64,000 nt of DNA from Cupriavidus basilensis (GTDB lineage: Bacteria; Pseudomonadota; Gammaproteobacteria; Burkholderiales; Burkholderiaceae): the NCBI RefSeq assembly GCF_000876015.1, contig NZ_BBQM01000012.1:372001-436000 (forward strand). The letters run 5' to 3'. How positions within the stretch are numbered: the first letter of the stretch is position 1; every line of letters starts with the position of its first letter. Below the pieces are notes generated by a model, which did not search any database, was not told the DNA's origin, and worked only from the letters and a program-made list of their open reading frames with translations. The position numbers were made by a program, and so were the translations under genes. Shown piece after piece: positions 36,240-45,689 of the stretch.

Positions 36240-37460
36240 ATGAGCCTCTCCGCCCGCGCCCCCCGGGCCGCGCGTTTCCCCCTCTGGCTGCTGGTATGCG
36301 CGTCGCTGACCGCGCTGGGGCCGCTGTCCATCGACATGTACCTGCCGAGCTTTCCCGCGCTGGCGGCGGATCTCGGCGTGGACATCGGGCGCGTGCAGCT
36401 GACGCTGGGCACCTTCCTGGTGGGGCTGGCGGCGGGGCAGGCTTTCTATGGCCCGATCAGCGACCGCTTCGGGCGCAAGCCGCCGCTCTATGCCGGGCTG
36501 GCGCTGTACGCGGCGGCCGCCGCCGGCTGCGCGCTCGCGCGCGACGTCGAGGCGCTGATGCTGTGGCGCTTCCTGCAGGCGCTGGGCGGCTGCGCCGGCA
36601 TGGTGATGGCGCGCGCGGTGATCCGCGACCGGCTCGAGGCGCACGAGTCCGCGCGCGCCTTTTCCTCGCTGATGCTGGTCATGGGGCTGGCGCCGATCCT
36701 GGCGCCGATCATTGGCGGCGCCGTGCTCGGCGTGTTCGGCTGGCGCGCCATCTTCTGGCTGCTGTGCGGCGCCAGCCTGCTGATCCTGCTGGTGGTCCAC
36801 CGCTATATGGAAGAGTCGCTCGACCACGCCAGCGCCATGCCGCTGCGCCTGGGCCGCGTGCTGTCCAACTATGGCGAGCTGCTGCGCGACCGTGGCTTCG
36901 TCGGCTATTCGCTGTCGGCCGGCTGCGCGCAGGCCGGCATGTTCGCGTACATCGCGGGTTCGCCGTTCGTGCTGATCGAGCTGCATGGCATCGCGCCATC
37001 GCACTACGGCTTCGTGTTCGGCACCAATGCGCTGGGCCTGATCGCCATGTCGCAGGTCAACGCGCGGCTGGTGCGCAACCGCGCGCTCGACCACGTGCTG
37101 CGCGGCGCGCTGCTGGCGCCTTGCGCGGCCGGCGTGATGCTGGCCGCGGTGGCGCTGGCGGGCACGGCGCCGCTGCCGGTGCTGCTGGCGGGGTTCTTCG
37201 TGTTCATCGGCAGCCTGGGCTGCATCCTGCCCAATGCGTCGGCGCTGGCGATGGCCCATCAGGGCCACCGGGCCGGCACGGCCTCGGCGCTGATGGGCAC
37301 GCTGCAGTTTTCGCTCGGCACGCTGGCCGGCGCCGCGGTCAGCGTCTGGCGCGACGGCACCGCGCTGCCGCTCGCCGTGGTCATGGCGGTGTGCGGGATC
37401 GGCGCGGTGGGCATGCGCCTGGTCGGCCGCGCCGGCATGCAGGCGCAGCGCCCGGCATGA
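36240..37460 (+). CDS. Bcr/CflA-family multidrug efflux MFS transporter
   Basis: A 406-residue 12-helix antiporter. The DHA1 hallmark LGPLSIDMYLPSFPALAADLG in helix 1 and YGPISDRFGRKPPLYAG (motif A) identify the Bcr/CflA branch; LMLVMGLAPILAPIIGGAVL is motif C for antiporters. Bcr-type pumps export bicyclomycin, chloramphenicol-like and other compounds; the natural substrate is unknown. Convergent with the MscS gene; no regulator gene adjacent. Confidence 0.9.
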   Translation: MSLSARAPRAARFPLWLLVCASLTALGPLSIDMYLPSFPALAADLGVDIGRVQLTLGTFLVGLAAGQAFYGPISDRFGRKPPLYAGLALYAAAAAGCALARDVEALMLWRFLQALGGCAGMVMARAVIRDRLEAHESARAFSSLMLVMGLAPILAPIIGGAVLGVFGWRAIFWLLCGASLLILLVVHRYMEESLDHASAMPLRLGRVLSNYGELLRDRGFVGYSLSAGCAQAGMFAYIAGSPFVLIELHGIAPSHYGFVFGTNALGLIAMSQVNARLVRNRALDHVLRGALLAPCAAGVMLAAVALAGTAPLPVLLAGFFVFIGSLGCILPNASALAMAHQGHRAGTASALMGTLQFSLGTLAGAAVSVWRDGTALPLAVVMAVCGIGAVGMRLVGRAGMQAQRPA

Positions 37461-37476
37461 GCCGGGCCGCGCGGGG

Positions 37477-38313
37477 TCAGGACACGGCGGCGCCGCTTTG
37501 CTGCACGACCACCAGTTGCGCCGGCATCGGCGCGGCGTAGCCGGCTTCGCCGAAGCTCTCGCGGATGACGCGGTTGGTGTCGAAATACACCTGCCAGTAA
37601 TTGTCGTTATGGCAGTACGGGCGCACCGCCAGGACCGGGCCGACCAGCGTGAACTCCAGGATTTCCACGTCCGGCGCGGGCTCGGCCAGGACGTTGGGCA
37701 GCGCGGCCAGGCGTTCCTTGAGCAGCGCGATGGCCGCGGCCGCATCGGTGCTGCCGGCCAGCTGGGCTTTGAGCTCGACGCGGCGGAAGGCGTTGGCGCT
37801 GAAGTTCTGGATGGTGTCGGAGAAGATCTTGTTGTTGCCGACCACGGTCAGCACGTTGTCGGGCGTGTCCAGCGTGGTGGCGAACAGGCCGATCTCCCTG
37901 ACCGTGCCGGTCACGCCGGCCACCGTCACGAAGTCGCCGACCTTGAACGGGCGCAGCACCACCAGGAAGGCGCCCGCGGCGAAGTTGGCCATCAGGCCCG
38001 ACCACGCCATGCCGACGGCCACGCCGGCCGCCGCGATCAGCGCGGCGAAGGTGGTGGTCTGGATGCCGAAATAACCGAGGATGCCGATCACCAGCACCAC
38101 GTTCAGCGTGACCGTGACGATCGAGCCGACGTAGCGCAGCAGCGTGGGGTCGACCTTCTGCTTGGCCAGCGAGCCCTGCACCAGGCGCACCACGAAATGG
38201 ATCAGCCAGCGGCCGATCACCCAGAAGGCCAGGGCGGCAAGCACCTTGACCCCAAACTCCGTCGCGTAGGCGACGACGACTTCCTGTAGCTTCTGCAGCG
38301 TGGTGGCATCCAT
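37477..38313 (-). CDS. mscS: Small-conductance mechanosensitive channel, MscS family
   Basis: A 278-residue inner-membrane channel. TM3 is GVAVGMAWSGLMANFAAGAFLVVLRPFKVGD, with the Gly/Ala-packed pore helix; the beta domain contains ETGLFATTLDTPDN-like (GLFATTLDTPDNVLTVVGNNKIF). Length and layout match E. coli MscS (286). AGGGAG precedes the ATG at 38313. It protects from hypo-osmotic shock, and lies not far from opgGH. Confidence 0.92.
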   Translation of the reverse strand: MDATTLQKLQEVVVAYATEFGVKVLAALAFWVIGRWLIHFVVRLVQGSLAKQKVDPTLLRYVGSIVTVTLNVVLVIGILGYFGIQTTTFAALIAAAGVAVGMAWSGLMANFAAGAFLVVLRPFKVGDFVTVAGVTGTVREIGLFATTLDTPDNVLTVVGNNKIFSDTIQNFSANAFRRVELKAQLAGSTDAAAAIALLKERLAALPNVLAEPAPDVEILEFTLVGPVLAVRPYCHNDNYWQVYFDTNRVIRESFGEAGYAAPMPAQLVVVQQSGAAVS

Positions 38314-38482
38314 CGCGTTCTCCCTTGCTGGCTCTTGCAGGTTCATGAACACCGAACGTCGTGCGGCGCCGCCCGCGCGCGCCGGCGGCGCGGCGCACGT
38401 GCGGGCTACGCATTATTGCGTTGCGGCGAGCGGAAGTTCAAGCACAGAATTGTGGGGCTTGGTGTCTGCCGCGGCGGCCGGC

Positions 38483-39685
38483 TCACCAGCTGGTTTCGCG
38501 CTCCGGCGTGGCCGAGATGCGGTGCAGCGAGAGATCCGCGCCGTTGTATTCCGATTCGGCATCGAGCCGGATGCCGACCACCTTCTTGAGCGTGCCGTAG
38601 ACCACGGTGCCGCCGACCAGGGCGATGACGATGCCCAGCAGGGTGCCGATCAGTTGCGCGACCAGCGAGACGCCGCCGATGCCGCCCAGCGCGCGCGCGC
38701 CGAAGATGCCGGCGGCAATGCCGCCCCACGCGCCGCACAGGCCGTGCAGCGGCCACACGCCCAGCACGTCGTCGATGTGCCATTTGTTCTGCGCCAGCGT
38801 AAACAGATAGACGAACAGCACGCCGGCGATGGCGCCGGTGATCAGCGCGCCCAGCGGGTGCATCAGGTCCGAGCCCGCGCACACCGCCACCAGCCCGGCC
38901 AGCGGCCCGTTGTAGGCGAAGCCGGGATCGTTGCGGCCCGCGGCCCAGGCCGCCAGCGTGCCGCCGGCCATCGCCATCAGGGAGTTGATCGCCACCAGCC
39001 CGCTGATCTTGTCGACGGTCTGCGCGCTCATCACGTTGAAGCCGAACCAGCCCACCGCCAGCACCCAGGCGCCCAGCGCCAGGAACGGGATGTTGGAGGG
39101 CGGATGCGCGCTGATGCGGCCATCCTTCTGGTAGCGGCCGCGGCGCGCGCCCAGCAGCAGGATGGCCGGCAGCGCGATCCAGCCGCCCATCGCATGGACC
39201 ACCACCGAGCCGGCGAAGTCGTGGAACGGGGCGCCGGCCACCGAGGCGATCCAGTCCTGCACGCCGAAGCGGTTGTTCCAGGCGATGCCCTCGAAGAACG
39301 GGTAGACCAGGCCGACCAGGACGAAGGTGGCCACCAGTTGCGGGTTGAAACGCGAGCGCTCGGCAATGCCGCCCGAGATAATCGCCGGAATGGCCGCGGC
39401 AAATGTCGCCAGGAAGAAGAACTTCACCAGCTCATAACCGCTGCGCTGCGCCAGCGTCTGGGCGCTGGCGAGGAACTCCACGCCATAAGCCACCGTATAG
39501 CCGATAAAGAAATAGGCAATCGTGGATATGGCGAAATCCACCAAAATCTTGACCAGCGCATTGACCTGGTTTTTCTTGCGCACCGTGCCGAGCTCAAGAA
39601 ACGCAAAGCCCGCGTGCATGGCCAGCACCATGATCGCCCCTAACAGGATGAACAGGGCATCGGTGCCGCTCTTCCAATTGTCCAT
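38483..39685 (-). CDS. amt: Ammonium transporter (Amt)
   Basis: A 400-residue, 11-helix ammonium channel. The Amt signature DFAGSVVVHAMGGWIALP is present, as are FAFLELGTVRKKN and HPLGALITGAIAGVLFVY with the pore His region. No signal peptide beyond the first helix. No glnK gene is adjacent, unlike many amtB operons. Behind a sigma-54 promoter with NtrC-like sites, so nitrogen-limited expression is expected. Confidence 0.94.
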   Translation of the reverse strand: MDNWKSGTDALFILLGAIMVLAMHAGFAFLELGTVRKKNQVNALVKILVDFAISTIAYFFIGYTVAYGVEFLASAQTLAQRSGYELVKFFFLATFAAAIPAIISGGIAERSRFNPQLVATFVLVGLVYPFFEGIAWNNRFGVQDWIASVAGAPFHDFAGSVVVHAMGGWIALPAILLLGARRGRYQKDGRISAHPPSNIPFLALGAWVLAVGWFGFNVMSAQTVDKISGLVAINSLMAMAGGTLAAWAAGRNDPGFAYNGPLAGLVAVCAGSDLMHPLGALITGAIAGVLFVYLFTLAQNKWHIDDVLGVWPLHGLCGAWGGIAAGIFGARALGGIGGVSLVAQLIGTLLGIVIALVGGTVVYGTLKKVVGIRLDAESEYNGADLSLHRISATPERETSW

Positions 39686-39719
39686 ACATTCCTCATGCTC
39701 AAAATGGGAGCACCCGTAT

Positions 39720-39734
39720 GCAATAACCGTTCCA
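39720..39734 (-). promoter_or_regulatory. Sigma-54 promoter of amt
   Basis: On the minus strand TGGAACGGTTATTGC matches the -24/-12 consensus with GG and GC ten bases apart. It ends 35 bases before the amt start codon. Confidence 0.75.
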
Positions 39735-39749
39735 GATCGGTCCCATACA

Positions 39750-39765
39750 GGTGCATGACTGCACC
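39750..39765. promoter_or_regulatory. Palindrome next to the amt sigma-54 promoter
   Basis: GGTGCA, TGAC, TGCACC: a perfect 6-bp palindrome. The arms equal the outer parts of NtrC half-sites but in a different arrangement. It lies only 16 bases upstream of the -24 element, close for an enhancer. Confidence 0.5.
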
Positions 39766-39889
39766 GTCTTGGTGGTTATCGCACTGCTTTGTGGTCGGCG
39801 GCGGTGGTTGGGGACTGGCAATGTCGGCCGCGGGCGGGCAGAATGCGCCGTGCCGCGCGCCGGGAGGCGAGCCGGCGGCCCGCGCGGCC

Positions 39890-39906
39890 TGCGCCAAAAT
39901 GATGCG
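39890..39906. promoter_or_regulatory. NtrC-like enhancer site upstream of amt
   Basis: TGCGCCAAAATGATGCG agrees with the NtrC consensus TGCACCAAAATGGTGCA at 14 of 17 positions. It lies about 160 bases upstream of the sigma-54 promoter, a usual enhancer distance. Confidence 0.65.
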
Positions 39907-39941
39907 GTGCATTGATTTGGGGCGTGTGGATGGCGTCGGTC

Positions 39942-39958
39942 TGCACCAAAATGAGCGT
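39942..39958. promoter_or_regulatory. Second NtrC-like site, left half perfect
   Basis: TGCACCAAAATGAGCGT matches the first 12 bases of the NtrC consensus, the right half is degenerate. Together with the site at 39890 it makes a tandem array 52 bases apart (about five turns). Confidence 0.5.
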
Positions 39959-40127
39959 TGTCGCCATATCGGTGCATGACGGCGTCGGTGGCGCTGCCGG
40001 TTCCGACGGGGGCGCCAGGGGGCTTCCGGGCCGCGCGGCGGGGCCGGGCGGCCGGTGCCGGACAGGCTCGCGCGCCGTGCCCGCGGACTTACGCGCGTTC
40101 GAATTCGGCTACCCTCACGAACCGTAT

Positions 40128-40155
40128 TTGAAAGCGTGGAAAAGGAGTGTAAATT
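40128..40155 (+). promoter_or_regulatory. Candidate sigma-70 promoter of the HU gene
   Basis: TTGAAA, 16 bases, TAAATT, followed by a leader of about 150 bases. A second possible pair (TTGCCC at about 40218, TAGACT at about 40242) lies closer to the gene. Confidence 0.4.
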
Positions 40156-40314
40156 CCCCGCAAAGGCGCTTGACTCAAGGATTTCCGGCTTTTTTCGTTG
40201 CATTGGTGCCACTGGGGATTGCCCAATGCGTAAAGCGCGGATTAGACTGCGCCGATCGGTGATTTGCCGCGTGGCAGACACTCCGATGACGACGACCAAC
40301 AAGGGAAATCAGCC

Positions 40315-40596
40315 ATGAATAAAGGTGAACTGGTATCTGCCATCGCCGCTGACGCGGAACTGAGCAATGCTGCAGCAGAGCGCGCGCTGAATGCCGCTCT
40401 GGACAACATTAAGAAGGCGGTTGCCAAGGGTGATTCGGTAACGCTGGTGGGCTTCGGCAGCTTTGGCTCGGGCAAGCGCGCAGCGCGCACCGGCCGCAAC
40501 CCGCGTACTGGCGAAACCATCAAGATTCCGGCCGCCAAGACGGTGAAGTTCTCCGCCGGCCAAGGCTTCAAGGACGCTGTGAACAAGAAGAAGTAA
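40315..40596 (+). CDS. HU-family DNA-binding protein
   Basis: A 93-residue nucleoid protein. [29 protein letters not shown] is the helical dimer part; [28 protein letters not shown] holds the beta-arm with the Arg-Asn-Pro loop that kinks DNA; it ends in KDAVNKKK. It is expressed as a monocistronic unit between its own promoter region and a strong terminator. Confidence 0.95.
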   Translation: MNKGELVSAIAADAELSNAAAERALNAALDNIKKAVAKGDSVTLVGFGSFGSGKRAARTGRNPRTGETIKIPAAKTVKFSAGQGFKDAVNKKK

Positions 40597-40631
40597 GCAG
40601 TTCGCGTCTGCAGCGCAGCGGAAATGAGAAG

Positions 40632-40656
40632 GCGGCCTCGAAAGGCCGCTTTTTTA
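40632..40656 (+). terminator. Rho-independent terminator of the HU gene
   Basis: GCGGCC (40632-40637), TCGAAA loop, GGCCGC (40644-40649), then six T. Confidence 0.9.
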
Positions 40657-40831
40657 TCGTCCCGCATTCCCATCTCCCGCATCTCATTGCCCGTGTCTCC
40701 GGCGGTATCGCCGGCGGCATCGTCCCCGCCCGCGCGGGCGCGGCGGCGCGGCCGTTCCGGGTTACACTGCCGGGCATCGGCGCGGGCCTTCGCGGACCTG
40801 CCCGGCAGCCCCCAGAATCCGGATTTTGATC

Positions 40832-41317
40832 ATGAATGACCTGTCCCACCAGCTTTCCATGACCGTGTTGATGACACCGGACATGGCCAACTTCTCCGGC
40901 AACGTGCACGGCGGCACCATCCTCAAGTATCTCGACATGGTGGCCTATGCCTGCGCCAGCCGCTACGCGGGGCGCTACGTGGTGACGCTGTCGGTGGACC
41001 AGGTGGTGTTCCGCCAGCCGATCCACGTCGGCGAGCTGGTGACGTTCCTGGCGGCGGTCAACTACACGGGCCGCAGCTCGATGGAGATCGGCATCAAGGT
41101 GGTGACGGAGAACATCCGCAGCAAGCTGGTGCGCCATACCAACAGCTGCTACTTCACGATGGTGGCGGTGGACGACAACGGCGCCCCGGCCGAGGTGCCG
41201 ACGCTGCAGCCGCGCGACGAGGTGGAGCGCCAGCGCTTCGCCGCCGCGCAGGCGCGCCGCCAGCTGCGCCAGGAAATGGAAAAACGGCATGACGAGATCA
41301 CCGGCAAGGCGTCCTGA
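40832..41317 (+). CDS. Acyl-CoA thioesterase, hot-dog fold (YciA/BACH type)
   Basis: A 161-residue single hot-dog protein hydrolysing acyl-CoA esters. MTPDMANFSGNVHGGTILKYLDMVAYACASRYAG is the signature, with the Asn/His/Gly-Gly active loop and the helix; VVTLSVDQVVFRQPIHVGELV follows. ATG 40832 is used; TTG 40826 would add two residues. The C-terminus is an Arg/Gln-rich helix. Twelve bases later, creA begins (gap 4 to ATG 41322), so co-transcription is possible. Confidence 0.9.
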   Translation: MNDLSHQLSMTVLMTPDMANFSGNVHGGTILKYLDMVAYACASRYAGRYVVTLSVDQVVFRQPIHVGELVTFLAAVNYTGRSSMEIGIKVVTENIRSKLVRHTNSCYFTMVAVDDNGAPAEVPTLQPRDEVERQRFAAAQARRQLRQEMEKRHDEITGKAS

Positions 41318-41321
41318 GACG

Positions 41322-41822
41322 ATGGGCGCGGCCATGCAGACCATGATGAAGCGCAAGCTCGCTTTTGCCCTTGCCGCGCCGGCGCTGCTGGCGCTCGCGC
41401 TGCCGGCGCGGGCCGAGGAGATCGGCAGCGTCAGCACCAATTTCCGCATCACGGGCTCCGACAAGGTGGTGATCGAAGCCTATGACGATCCGGTGGTGGC
41501 GGGCGTGACCTGCTACGTGTCGCGCGCGCGCACCGGCGGCATCAAGGGATCGCTCGGCATGGCGGAGGACCCGGCCGAAGCCTCGATCGCCTGCCGCCAG
41601 GTGGGCCCGATCTCGTTCAAGGAGCCGCTGCGCCAGCAGGACAATGTGTTCTCCGAGCGCATGTCGATCCTGTTCAAGGCGCTGCACGTGGTGCGCACGG
41701 TGGACCGCAAGCGCAACACGCTGGTCTACCTCACGTATTCCGACCGCATCGTCTCCGGCAGTCCGCAGAACAGCGTGACCGCGGTGCCGGTGGGGGCGGA
41801 CACGCCGATTCCGATCAGGTAG
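41322..41822 (+). CDS. creA: CreA-family exported protein
   Basis: About 166 residues with a signal peptide ([19 protein letters not shown]). CreA family features: [47 protein letters not shown] and [18 protein letters not shown]. Family function is not established; E. coli CreA has 157 residues. ATG 41322, 41334 or 41343 are possible starts. Immediately follows the thioesterase gene. Confidence 0.88.
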   Translation: MGAAMQTMMKRKLAFALAAPALLALALPARAEEIGSVSTNFRITGSDKVVIEAYDDPVVAGVTCYVSRARTGGIKGSLGMAEDPAEASIACRQVGPISFKEPLRQQDNVFSERMSILFKALHVVRTVDRKRNTLVYLTYSDRIVSGSPQNSVTAVPVGADTPIPIR

Positions 41823-41946
41823 AGCCGCCGGGATCCCGCTTCCCGCCATATCCGCATCGTCCAGCATCGTCCACGCATTCCCATCCGGCGGGCCCGGCCC
41901 CGGGCCCGGCCCGCTGCAATTCCAATCAAGCATCGGAGAAGACAAC

Positions 41947-42705
41947 ATGACTCAGCAAGGCAAGGTGGCGCTGGTGACGGGCGCGGCCCGCGGCATCGGC
42001 AAGGCGGTGGCGCAGGCGCTGCTGGCGGCGGGCTACCGCGTGGTGTTCGCCGGCCGCACGGCCGAATCGATCGAGGCGCTGGCCGCGCAGGCGCGCGCGG
42101 ACGGCCACGTCGCGCTGGCGGTGCAGTGCGACGTGGGCGACCCGGCCTCGGTGGAGCGCCTGTTCGAGACGGTCCGCAAGGAATTCGGCCGGCTCGACGT
42201 GCTGTTCAACAACGCCGGCATCAACGCGCCGGCGGTGCCGATCGACGAACTGTCGGTGGAGCAGTGGCTGGCGGTGGTCAACACCAACCTGACCGGCGTG
42301 TTCCTGTGCTCGCGCGCGGCCTTCGCGCTGATGAAGTCGCAGAGCCCGCGCGGCGGGCGCATCATCAACAACGGCTCGATCTCGGCGCACGCGCCGCGGC
42401 CGAACACGGTGCCGTACACGGCCACCAAGCACGCCATCACCGGCCTGACCAAGAGCCTCTCGCTCGACGGCCGCGCCCACGACATCGCCTGCGGCCAGAT
42501 CGACATCGGCAACGCCGCCACCGACATGGCCTCGCGCATGGCGCGCGGCGTGCCGCAGGCCAACGGCGAGATCGCGCCGGAGCCGCTCATGGACGTGGCC
42601 CACGTGGCCAGCTCCGTGGTCCACATGGCCAACCTGCCGCTCGACGCCAACGTGCAGTTCATGACCGTGATGGCCACCAAGATGCCGTTCGTCGGGCGCG
42701 GCTGA
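41947..42705 (+). CDS. Short-chain dehydrogenase/reductase
   Basis: A 252-residue classical [20 protein letters not shown] binds NAD(P), LFNNAGI and the catalytic YTATK at the expected spacing with the Ser in [18 protein letters not shown] after beta-2 hints at NADP preference through Arg. The substrate cannot be read. AGAAGA precedes the ATG. Stand-alone gene, convergent with the acyl-CoA synthetase. Confidence 0.88.
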   Translation: MTQQGKVALVTGAARGIGKAVAQALLAAGYRVVFAGRTAESIEALAAQARADGHVALAVQCDVGDPASVERLFETVRKEFGRLDVLFNNAGINAPAVPIDELSVEQWLAVVNTNLTGVFLCSRAAFALMKSQSPRGGRIINNGSISAHAPRPNTVPYTATKHAITGLTKSLSLDGRAHDIACGQIDIGNAATDMASRMARGVPQANGEIAPEPLMDVAHVASSVVHMANLPLDANVQFMTVMATKMPFVGRG

Positions 42706-42769
42706 GCGGCGCGGCGCGGAACGCGGGGCCGGCACGCAGCCGTGCCGCCGTGGCCGCGTCGGGCCAGCG

Positions 42770-44518
42770 TCAGGCCGCCGCATCGAACATCTTGCGCAGC
42801 GTCGACTTCAGGATCTTGCCGTTGGCGTTGCGCGGCAGCATCTCCGGGCAGAACACGATCCGCACCGGCACCTTGAACGCGGCCAGCCGCTCGCCCACGA
42901 AGGCCTGCAGCTCGGCTTCCGTGACCTGCGCGCCGGGCTTCAGCGCGACCACCGCGGCCGGCTCCTCGCCCAGCGTGCGGTGGGCGATGCCGACCAGCGC
43001 CGCGTCCATCACCGCGGGGTGGCCGTAGAGCGCGCTTTCGACCTCGATGCAGTAGATGTTTTCGCCGCCGCGGATCAGCATGTCCTTCATGCGGTCCACG
43101 ATGTACAGAAAACCGTCCTCGTCCAGCCGCGCGATGTCGCCGGTCCGGAGCCAGCCGTCCACGAAGGCCTGCGCGGTGGCCTCGGGCTTGTTCCAGTAGC
43201 CGCGCACCACGTTCGCGCCGCGCACCATCAGCTCGCCGGTCTCGCCCGCGGGCAGCGCGCGCCCGCGCCCGTCCACGATCTTCATCTCGCCCACCGGCAG
43301 CGCGGGGCCGCTGCTCTCCGGGCGCGCCACGTATTCCTCGGCGCTGTGGCTGGTGAAGGTGGCCGAGGTCTCGGTCATGCCCCAGCCGATGCCCGGCGCC
43401 GAATGCGGGAACACCTCGGTGATGCGCCGGACCAGCTCGGCGGAGGCGGGCGCGCCGCCGTAGTTCATGTTCTCCAGCGAGGTCAGGTCGAAGCGCGCGC
43501 GCTCGGGATGCTCGATGAGCTGCCACGCGATGGTCGGCACGCCGCCCGCCGCCGTGCAGCGCTCGCGCTCGATCAGCGCCATCGCGCGCAGCGGCTCCCA
43601 GCGGCGCATCAGCACGATCTTGCTGCCGTTGGCCAGCGCGCCGTTGAGCGCCGCCATGCAGCCGGTGACGTGGAAGAACGGCACCGACAGCAGCATGCCT
43701 TTCTGCGGCGCCAGCGGATCGGGCGCGGGAATCGGCTCGCCGCGGCGCAGGCAGTTGCGCATCGGGCTGAACAGGCCGGCCACCGCCACCGTGGCCGAGT
43801 TGCGGTGCGTGCCGAGCGCGCCCTTGGGCTTGCCGGTGGTGCCGGAGGTGTAGAAGATGGTGGCGTCGTCGTCCGGCTCGATGGCGATGTCCGGCACCGG
43901 CAGCGCGGGCAGCGCGGCCCACGCATCGGGCGCGCCGAGCAGGCTTTCCAGCGCGGCGATGCGCGCGTCGCCGCGCGCGGCGCCGGCGCGGCTGACGTAG
44001 ACTTTTTCCAGCGCGGGGCAGCCGGGCAGGTGTTCGAGGATGCGGCCCAGGCGCTCGTCGTCGACGAAGGCGACCCGGCTGCCCGAATCGGCCAGCCCGT
44101 ATTCGAGCTCGGCGCCGGTCCACCAGGCGTTGAGCGGCGTGATGATGGCGCCGGCCAGCAGCGCGCCGTAGAAGATCACCGGCCATTCGGGCAGGTTGCG
44201 CATGGCCAGCGCCACGCGGTCGCCCTTGCGCACGCCGTCGCGGGCCAGCGCGTGCGCCACCGTCAGCGCGGCGCGGCCGAAGGCGTCGTACGAGACCCGT
44301 TCGTCCTCATAGACCACGAAGGTCTTGCCGCCCTGCGCGCGGGCGAGCAGGAACAGCTCGCGCAGCGTGGGCGGCGCGTTCCTGAAGATGGTGGTGGGAA
44401 TGCCGCGGATGACGCGCGTCTCGGTCTCGAACGGAGCGCCGGGCGCGGTGAGGCGGGCATGCGCCTCGGCCAGGCTGATGGCCGGCCAGGACGCGGCCGC
44501 TTGCGGTTGGTTCGGCAT
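42770..44518 (-). CDS. Acyl-CoA synthetase (AMP-forming, class I adenylate-forming enzyme)
   Basis: A 582-residue ligase. The P-loop TIFYTSGTTGKPKGALG, the A5-type GWGMTETSATFTSHS, the A7/A8 motifs DGWLRTGDIARLDEDGFLYIVDRMKDMLIRGGENI and the C-terminal catalytic Lys in PRNANGKILKSTLRKMF are all present. It activates a carboxylic acid to the CoA thioester, probably fatty or aromatic. It lies 105 bases downstream of an SDR on the same strand, so the two probably act in one degradation pathway. Confidence 0.92.
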   Translation of the reverse strand: MPNQPQAAASWPAISLAEAHARLTAPGAPFETETRVIRGIPTTIFRNAPPTLRELFLLARAQGGKTFVVYEDERVSYDAFGRAALTVAHALARDGVRKGDRVALAMRNLPEWPVIFYGALLAGAIITPLNAWWTGAELEYGLADSGSRVAFVDDERLGRILEHLPGCPALEKVYVSRAGAARGDARIAALESLLGAPDAWAALPALPVPDIAIEPDDDATIFYTSGTTGKPKGALGTHRNSATVAVAGLFSPMRNCLRRGEPIPAPDPLAPQKGMLLSVPFFHVTGCMAALNGALANGSKIVLMRRWEPLRAMALIERERCTAAGGVPTIAWQLIEHPERARFDLTSLENMNYGGAPASAELVRRITEVFPHSAPGIGWGMTETSATFTSHSAEEYVARPESSGPALPVGEMKIVDGRGRALPAGETGELMVRGANVVRGYWNKPEATAQAFVDGWLRTGDIARLDEDGFLYIVDRMKDMLIRGGENIYCIEVESALYGHPAVMDAALVGIAHRTLGEEPAAVVALKPGAQVTEAELQAFVGERLAAFKVPVRIVFCPEMLPRNANGKILKSTLRKMFDAAA

Positions 44519-44623
44519 CGGTGCCTCCCTGACTGCATGGCGGAATGGAGCCCGCCGCCGGCGGACTCCCGAGGGAACAGCGGGAACAGTGGGCGCGCGC
44601 GGGCACGGGCGTGCCCGCGCGGC

Positions 44624-45388
44624 TCAGATCGTCACGCCGCCGTCCACCACCATCGCCTGCCCGGTCATGAAGGTGCTGGCCGCCGAGGCCAGGAACACCG
44701 CCGCGCCGGCGATCTCCACCGGCTCGCCGATGCGGCGCAGCGGCGCGCCCTGGGTCGACTGCTTGTAGCGCTCCGGGTCTTCCCACAGCGCGCGCGCGAA
44801 GTCGGTCCTGATCAGCCCCGGCGCGATGCAGTTCACGCGCACGTTGTGCGGGCCGAACTCCACCGCGAGGTTGCGCGCGAGCTGGAAGTCGGCCGCCTTC
44901 GACACGTTGTACACGCCGATGGTGGGCGAGCCGCGCAGCCCGCCGATCGACGACACGATGATGATGGAGCCGTCGCGGCGCGCGATCATCTGCGGCGCCA
45001 CCATCTGGATCAGCCAGTGGTTGGAGATGACGTTGTTGTCCAGCACCTTGCGGAACTGCTCGTCGGTGACGCCGCTCATGGGCCCGTAGTAGGGGTTGGA
45101 GGCGGCGTTGCAGACCAGCACGTCGATCTTGCCGAAGGCGCGGCTGGTCTCGTCGACCAGCCGCTGCAGGTCTTCCTTGGAGGAGATGTTGGCGGGCACG
45201 GCGATGGCGGTGCCGGCGCCATGCCTGCCATTGATGGCGTCGACGACTTCCTGGCAGGCCTCGGCCTTGCGCGAGGAAATCACCACACGGGCGCCCTGTA
45301 CCGCCATCTGCTCCGCGATGGCGCGGCCGATGCCGCGCGAAGAGCCGGTGACGATGGCAACCTTGCCGGTCAGGTCGAACAATGACAT
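44624..45388 (-). CDS. Short-chain dehydrogenase/reductase
   Basis: A 254-residue SDR: VAIVTGSSRGIGRAIAEQM, VLVCNAASNPYYGPMSG and YNVSKAADFQLARNLA, with Ser in IIIVSSIGGL. The last segment FLASAASTFMTGQAMVVDGG is that of FabG-like oxidoreductases. GGAGACACGC precedes the ATG. Upstream partner of the acyl-CoA synthetase; a 3-hydroxyacyl oxidation step would fit but is inferred. Confidence 0.9.
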   Translation of the reverse strand: MSLFDLTGKVAIVTGSSRGIGRAIAEQMAVQGARVVISSRKAEACQEVVDAINGRHGAGTAIAVPANISSKEDLQRLVDETSRAFGKIDVLVCNAASNPYYGPMSGVTDEQFRKVLDNNVISNHWLIQMVAPQMIARRDGSIIIVSSIGGLRGSPTIGVYNVSKAADFQLARNLAVEFGPHNVRVNCIAPGLIRTDFARALWEDPERYKQSTQGAPLRRIGEPVEIAGAAVFLASAASTFMTGQAMVVDGGVTI

Positions 45389-45689
45389 GCGTGTCTCCAG
45401 ATGTCCGCGTCCTCGCCGCGCGGGACCGGATGTTTTATGAAAAGCGTGATCGGGATGCGGGCGCGGAAGCCAGACCCGCCGGACCTGCCGGCGCGCCGCG
45501 CAATGCTACCGCCCGGTAGATTATGGTCGGGCGGCATGGCCCAGTCCACACGCAAAGCGGCGGCCGGCACGGCTTATCAGTGTTTTTTCTGCCGGCAATT
45601 CACGCGGTGCATGGCCGTGTTCTGCACAGCGGGAGGCGGTATGCTGGCGGCGCGGCGGCGGCATTGCCCGCGCCGGGGAGATACGCTTC
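45389..45689. other. Divergent intergenic region with nested palindromes
   Basis: No gene. CTACC/GGTAG around GCCC (45506-45519) overlaps a longer repeat CCGCCCG (45509-45515) with CGGGCGG (45528-45534), which fits a dimer operator for the SDR/ligase unit; no regulator gene is adjacent. Confidence 0.45.

Noticed and set aside
40095..40115. A TTCGAATTC segment recalling a tRNA T-loop
   Set aside because: No pairing T-stem or anticodon arm around it.
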